Origin: G11 sp947167445
GTDB taxonomy: Bacteria; Bacillota; Clostridia; Lachnospirales; Lachnospiraceae
Assembly: GCA_947167445.1 (NCBI GenBank)
Contig: CAMVID010000002.1
Coordinates: 124,001-188,000, forward strand
Length of the DNA: 64,000 nt
Direction of reading: 5' to 3'
The position numbers and the translations under genes are program-made. Below are positions 60,444 through 64,000 of the stretch, in pieces. The notes under the pieces were generated by a model. It was not told the DNA's origin, did no database searches, and was given only the letters and a program-made list of their open reading frames with translations. Numbering within the stretch: the first letter of the stretch is position 1; every line of letters begins with the position of its first letter.

Positions 60444-61997
60444 ATGGATTGGTTAAATAACACATGTTTTTATGAAATATATCCCCAGTCGTTTAAGGAT
60501 TCTAACGGCGACGGCATCGGGGATTTCAATGGAATTATTGAGAAACTTGATTACATCAAGGAGCTGGGATGCAACGGAATCTGGATGAATCCCTGCTTCG
60601 ACTCGCCTTTTAAGGATGCGGGATATGATGTAAGAGATTATAAGAAAGTGGCAGCAAGATACGGAACAAATGAGGACCTTGAAAGACTCTTTGTTGAGGC
60701 CCACAAGAGAGGGATAAAGATTCTTCTTGATTTGGTTCCGGGTCATACATCGGATGAACACGAGTGGTTTAAGGATTCAAAGAAAGCTGAACCCGGTGAG
60801 TTTAAGGATCGTTATATCTGGACCGACTTCTGGTATGGCGAGGCAAGAAACCTTAGGGGTATTGCGGGAATGGCGGATCGTAACGGAATCTACGTGGTCA
60901 ACTTCTTTGCTTCACAGCCTGCCCTTAACTATGGCTTCTTAAATAAGACAGAGAAGTGGCAGTCTGACGTGGATTCACCTGAAGCTATTGCCACTGCAGA
61001 TGCCATGTGCGACATTATGAAATTCTGGCTCTCTAAAGGAGCTGACGGCTTCAGAGTTGATATGGCGGACTCTCTTGTTAAGTTTGATGATGATGACAAA
61101 TCCGCTACCTGCAAGGTGTGGAGGAGAATCATTTCTGAAGTTAAAAAGGAGTATCCCGATGCTCGCCTTGTTTCCGAGTGGAACAGACCCAGACAGTCTC
61201 TTCCTGCAGGTTTTGACATGGATTTCATGCTTAACTGGACAGGAAACGGATATGATCTGCTTTTGAGAGATACAGGCTCAGAGAAGCCTTCACCTATCTT
61301 TAAGAAGGATTCAAAGAGAGATATCAACGATTTTTTAAACGATTATCTTCCTCAGTATGAGGATACCAGAGAAAGCGGAAGATACTGCCTCATCACAGGA
61401 AATCATGACACTGACAGGGTGTCCTACTATCTTGACGAAGATGAGAGGAAAGTGGCTTTTGCCTTCCTTCTTACAATGCCGGGCGCGCCCTTTATTTACT
61501 ATGGCGATGAAATCGGAATGCGCTACATGAAGGAACTTCCAAGCAAAGAGGGGGGCTATACCAGAACCGGCTCCAGAACTCCCATGCAGTGGGACGATTC
61601 GGAGACTGCAGGTTTTTCAACCGCGGACAAGGCTGACTTCTACCTGCCCATAGACTCTGATTTAAGGGGCAAAAACGCCAGGGAACAGATGGCAAAGGAA
61701 GGAAGCTTATACAACACCGTCAAGGAAGTTATTGCTCTTAGAAAGGCCAATAAGGACCTTCTTGACAACGGCAATCTGGACTTCGTTTTAAGAGAGCAGG
61801 GAAGGAGAGAATTCGGTTTTAAAAGAGGTAATCTTTTGATTGTTGTAAATCCTTCAGAAAAGGCTTGCACAGTGGATTATTCCGATGTTAAGATAGAACG
61901 GCTGTCAGAGAAAAAGTACTCCATCGGGGATGTGAAAGCAGACAAGGGCGCCATTGAAATGGGCCCCGTAAGCTTTGGAGTATTTGCTATTTCGTAA
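60444..61997 (+). CDS. GH13 cytoplasmic alpha-glucosidase/maltogenic-type enzyme
   Basis: This 517-residue protein has no signal peptide and starts in the barrel (TCFYEIYPQSFKDSNGDGIG). Catalytic residues are D206 in DGFRVDMAD, E245 in LVSEWN and D322 in TGNHDTDR. It lacks an N-terminal CBM34 domain, so neopullulanase is less likely; oligo-1,6-glucosidase, alpha-glucosidase or a maltose/trehalose-type enzyme are possible. It acts on imported maltodextrins. An AAGGATT site precedes it, ten bases after the lipoprotein amylase. Confidence 0.87.
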   Translation: MDWLNNTCFYEIYPQSFKDSNGDGIGDFNGIIEKLDYIKELGCNGIWMNPCFDSPFKDAGYDVRDYKKVAARYGTNEDLERLFVEAHKRGIKILLDLVPGHTSDEHEWFKDSKKAEPGEFKDRYIWTDFWYGEARNLRGIAGMADRNGIYVVNFFASQPALNYGFLNKTEKWQSDVDSPEAIATADAMCDIMKFWLSKGADGFRVDMADSLVKFDDDDKSATCKVWRRIISEVKKEYPDARLVSEWNRPRQSLPAGFDMDFMLNWTGNGYDLLLRDTGSEKPSPIFKKDSKRDINDFLNDYLPQYEDTRESGRYCLITGNHDTDRVSYYLDEDERKVAFAFLLTMPGAPFIYYGDEIGMRYMKELPSKEGGYTRTGSRTPMQWDDSETAGFSTADKADFYLPIDSDLRGKNAREQMAKEGSLYNTVKEVIALRKANKDLLDNGNLDFVLREQGRREFGFKRGNLLIVVNPSEKACTVDYSDVKIERLSEKKYSIGDVKADKGAIEMGPVSFGVFAIS

Positions 61998-62026
61998 ACA
62001 TTGGCAGTATAGGGGTTATAACGGGA

Positions 62027-63025
62027 ATGAAAGAGAAAAAGCAAACTATTGACGATATTGCCGAAGAGCTGAAGATATCGAAGACCACGGTTTCCAGGGC
62101 AATTTCGGGAAAAGGAAGAATCAGCGAAGGCACCAGAGCCAAGGTTATGGCCTACATTGAAAAGGCCGGATATAAGCCAAATGCCATAGCTCGTGGCCTT
62201 GCCAAGAACAGGACTTACAACATTGGCTTCGCTGTTCCCGGGGATTACGGCCTTGTGGATCTTCCGTTTTTTCAGAATTGTTTGTGGGGAATATGTACCT
62301 ACGCGGCTGAGCGTGATTACGACGTAGTAATCACCATGGTGAGAGAGAATGATATTTCGCAGCTTGAGAGGCTTATTACCAACAATAAGGTCGACGGTGT
62401 TATTATCGGCCGTACCTATGAGAACGATCTGGCTGAGAAGTTTCTCACCGAAAAGAAGATTCCTTTCGTAACAATCGGTTCCTCCAGGAATGATGAGGTT
62501 GTCCAGGTGGATAACGATCATGTAAATGCCTGCAAGGAGCTTACGGGAGTTCTTCTTGGAAAGGGCTTTAAGAGACTTGCGCTTATCGGAAGTTCCCTTG
62601 GCTATATCGTAAACAGCAACAGACTTAAAGGCTTCGTGGATGCTCATAAGGAAGCGGGAGTGGAGCCCATTAAGGAGCTGGTTTATACAGATGTGGAATA
62701 CGGTGCCAATATCGATGCAGTGGTTGAAAAGCTGGTAAAAAATAAAGCAGACTGCATTATCTGCATGGACGACGCAATCTGCGCGTATGTTCTTAACCGC
62801 CTTAAGGTTATGAAGATTTCGGTGCCGAATGAAATCAAGGTGGCATCCTTCTATAACAGTTCCACCCTGGAATACAATGAACCTGCCATTACCTCCTTAA
62901 ACTTTGATGTGAGGGAACTTGGTATGGAAAGCTGTAAGACACTTCTTCAGTGCATCAAGCATGAACCGGAGACCAGAAAGAAGCTTCTGGGATTTGAAGT
63001 GGTTTTGAAAGAATCAACAAAATAG
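62027..63025 (+). CDS. LacI-family regulator of the maltodextrin operon (MalR-like)
   Basis: This 332-residue protein has a LacI-type helix-turn-helix (TIDDIAEELKISKTTVSRAI, residues 5-24) with hinge helix (YKPNAIARGLAKNRT) and a periplasmic-binding-protein-like effector domain. Its gene is last in the maltodextrin cluster. The LacI-type operators upstream of the binding-protein gene (54324, 54363, 54495) are natural targets. The effector is presumably maltose or maltodextrin. The ribosome binding site AGGGG is 12 bases away, so expression may be low. Confidence 0.88.
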   Translation: MKEKKQTIDDIAEELKISKTTVSRAISGKGRISEGTRAKVMAYIEKAGYKPNAIARGLAKNRTYNIGFAVPGDYGLVDLPFFQNCLWGICTYAAERDYDVVITMVRENDISQLERLITNNKVDGVIIGRTYENDLAEKFLTEKKIPFVTIGSSRNDEVVQVDNDHVNACKELTGVLLGKGFKRLALIGSSLGYIVNSNRLKGFVDAHKEAGVEPIKELVYTDVEYGANIDAVVEKLVKNKADCIICMDDAICAYVLNRLKVMKISVPNEIKVASFYNSSTLEYNEPAITSLNFDVRELGMESCKTLLQCIKHEPETRKKLLGFEVVLKESTK

Positions 63026-63026
63026 A

Positions 63027-63058
63027 AAAGACAGGGCAAAATGCCCTGTCTTTATTTT
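63027..63058. terminator. Bidirectional Rho-independent terminator
   Basis: AAAGACAGGGCA (63027-63038) pairs with TGCCCTGTCTTT (63042-63053), loop AAA, T-rich tail. It lies between the LacI-family gene and the convergent FeoB-associated gene. Confidence 0.9.
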
Positions 63059-63225
63059 GACTTTTTACAAGCCATTCCGGCTTTGGCCTTGGCACAATTG
63101 CCGGCCATGGGACATCCTATACAGGGACGTCCTTTTTTCTTTTCTTTATGGATATAGTAGCTTGCGCCACCTACCGCCAAAACAACTATGGCTATAATGA
63201 TAATGTTTGCAAGGATACTTCCCAT
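63052..63225 (-). CDS. FeoB-associated Cys-rich membrane protein
   Basis: This 57-residue protein starts at ATG 63225 (AAAGGA site six bases upstream). It has an N-terminal membrane segment (SILANIIIIAIVVLAVGGAS), a basic stretch (KEKKKGR) and a Cys-rich tail PCIGCPMAGNCAKAKAGMAC. This is the typical pattern of the small FeoB-associated Cys-rich proteins that follow feoB in Firmicutes. The four to five cysteines may bind iron. It lies 18 bases downstream of feoB. Confidence 0.85.
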   Translation of the reverse strand: MGSILANIIIIAIVVLAVGGASYYIHKEKKKGRPCIGCPMAGNCAKAKAGMACKKSK

Positions 63226-63243
63226 AATAATTCCTTTTCTAAA

Positions 63244-64000
63244 CTAGTCGAGCTTGTACTCGGCTGCAACAGCTGCACGATTCTTTCTTGCAATTAATAT
63301 GATTATAGCAGCAAATACCAGGATTGCAACAAGTCCACCGATAAAGCCTGCTCCAAAGGAGCCTGTGGTGAAGAGGGTGCCGAACTGATATACAAGGTAA
63401 CCAACTGTGAAACCTGTAGCAAGCTGGAGACCGATTGCACCCCATAACCATTTGGCTGACTTCATCTCTGAGTTCATAGCACCCAAAGCTGCGAAGCAGG
63501 GAGGTGTGTAAAGGTTGAACATCAAATATGCCAAAGCAGCAACCTTTGTGATACCCATAACGGCAGCAACTGCGTTACCTTCGCCGACTAATTCAAGCTC
63601 TTCTGTATCGATGAAGTTTGTGATTGCGAAACATGTTGCGATGGTACCTACAACGTTCTCTTTTGCAATGAAGCCTGTAACAGCTGCTGCTGCAAGCTGC
63701 CATGAGGCAATACCGATGATGGGGATAAGGATATAGGAGAAGGGGCCTGCAATACCTGCAAGGATTGAGGTTGACTCCATACCTTCCTCAACGGGATTGA
63801 ATGAGAAGTCGAAGGACTGCATAATCTGTACAACTGTGTTACATACGAGAATGATTGTACCTGCTTTGATGATGTATGCTTTACCACGCTCCAACATGGA
63901 TTTAACTGCAAACATAAGGCTGGGAACCTTGTACTCGGGAAGCTCAATAATGAAGAAGGACTTACGGAACTTAGCGCCTGTAATGTACTTAATCAACAAA
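63244..64000 (-). CDS. feoB: Ferrous iron transport protein B, C-terminal part (partial)
   Basis: The last 251 residues of FeoB: membrane segments with the gate-domain motifs LPEYKVPSLMFAVKSMLERG, IASWQLAAAAVTGFIAKENVVG and the region with LYTPPCFAALGAM. The GTPase domain lies outside the window to the right. FeoB imports Fe2+ in anaerobes. The GAMNSEMKSAKW loop and the ETQ-type residues fit the gate repeat. Confidence 0.92.
   Translation of the reverse strand, partial: LLIKYITGAKFRKSFFIIELPEYKVPSLMFAVKSMLERGKAYIIKAGTIILVCNTVVQIMQSFDFSFNPVEEGMESTSILAGIAGPFSYILIPIIGIASWQLAAAAVTGFIAKENVVGTIATCFAITNFIDTEELELVGEGNAVAAVMGITKVAALAYLMFNLYTPPCFAALGAMNSEMKSAKWLWGAIGLQLATGFTVGYLVYQFGTLFTTGSFGAGFIGGLVAILVFAAIIILIARKNRAAVAAEYKLD

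Overview
The window looks like a chromosomal segment of a low-to-mid GC, Gram-positive anaerobe of the Lachnospiraceae (Butyrivibrio/Roseburia-like). This is inferred from lipobox-bearing ABC binding proteins, AGGAGG-type ribosome binding sites, surface proteins ending in a single hydrophobic segment plus basic tail, a fused SecDF, a FeoB-associated Cys-rich peptide, and a two-gene SufC/SufB pair. No rRNA, tRNA or CRISPR array was seen.

Layout. (1) 1-7.8 kb: the tail of a sugar ABC permease, a DUF3502-type sugar-binding lipoprotein, a 1226-residue surface protein (CBM9-like modules plus a DUF4832 C-terminal part), a Gfo/Idh/MocA oxidoreductase with a cysteine cluster, and an APH-fold sugar kinase like N-acetylhexosamine 1-kinase. 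This reads as one glycan-uptake and catabolism operon. (2) 7.9-15.1 kb: a second binding lipoprotein, a phosphoribosyltransferase-like protein, a CPA2-type antiporter with an MgtC-family protein, an acidic Ala-rich protein, a RelE/ParE-type toxin-antitoxin pair, a DUF4190 protein and Lgt. (3) 15.2-24.4 kb: a 2300-residue surface protein with a PHP phosphoesterase domain, three tandem ~155-residue modules and OB-fold-like domains, then a YibE/F membrane protein and a convergent membrane-anchored beta-propeller-like protein. (4) 24.5-31.3 kb: SufC, a short SufB, a transglutaminase-fold protein, PlsY, a PrsW-type protease and a GH3 beta-glucosidase. (5) 31.4-45.1 kb: housekeeping and transport: XerD-like recombinase, aminotransferase, HisS coupled to a heterodimeric ABC exporter, two CorC/HlyC-type proteins, SecDF, and an SLC13-type permease.

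(6) 45.1-51.4 kb is an accessory island. It holds a decayed mobilizable element (small element proteins, a relaxase tail, a frameshifted tnpW) carrying a BcgI-like type IIB restriction-modification system. Next to it lies an AlbA/Schlafen-type ATP-binding protein whose promoter motif reappears inside its own reading frame. (7) 51.6-54.3 kb: a TetR regulator, a CPBP protease and an MFS exporter, with palindromic candidate operators on both sides of the promoter. (8) 54.3-63.0 kb: a maltodextrin/starch operon: binding lipoprotein with two C-terminal starch-binding-like repeats, two permeases, a lipoprotein GH13 amylase, a cytoplasmic GH13 enzyme and a LacI-family regulator, with several LacI-type operators in front. 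(9) 63.05-64 kb: FeoB-associated peptide and the C-terminal part of FeoB on the minus strand.

The most unusual parts are the BcgI-like system with a Phd-like small protein in front, the self-repeating operator motif of the AlbA gene, the giant PHP surface protein, the starch-binding repeats on a solute-binding protein, and the minimal SufC/SufB pair. Start codons and domain names are judged by eye, without a database search.
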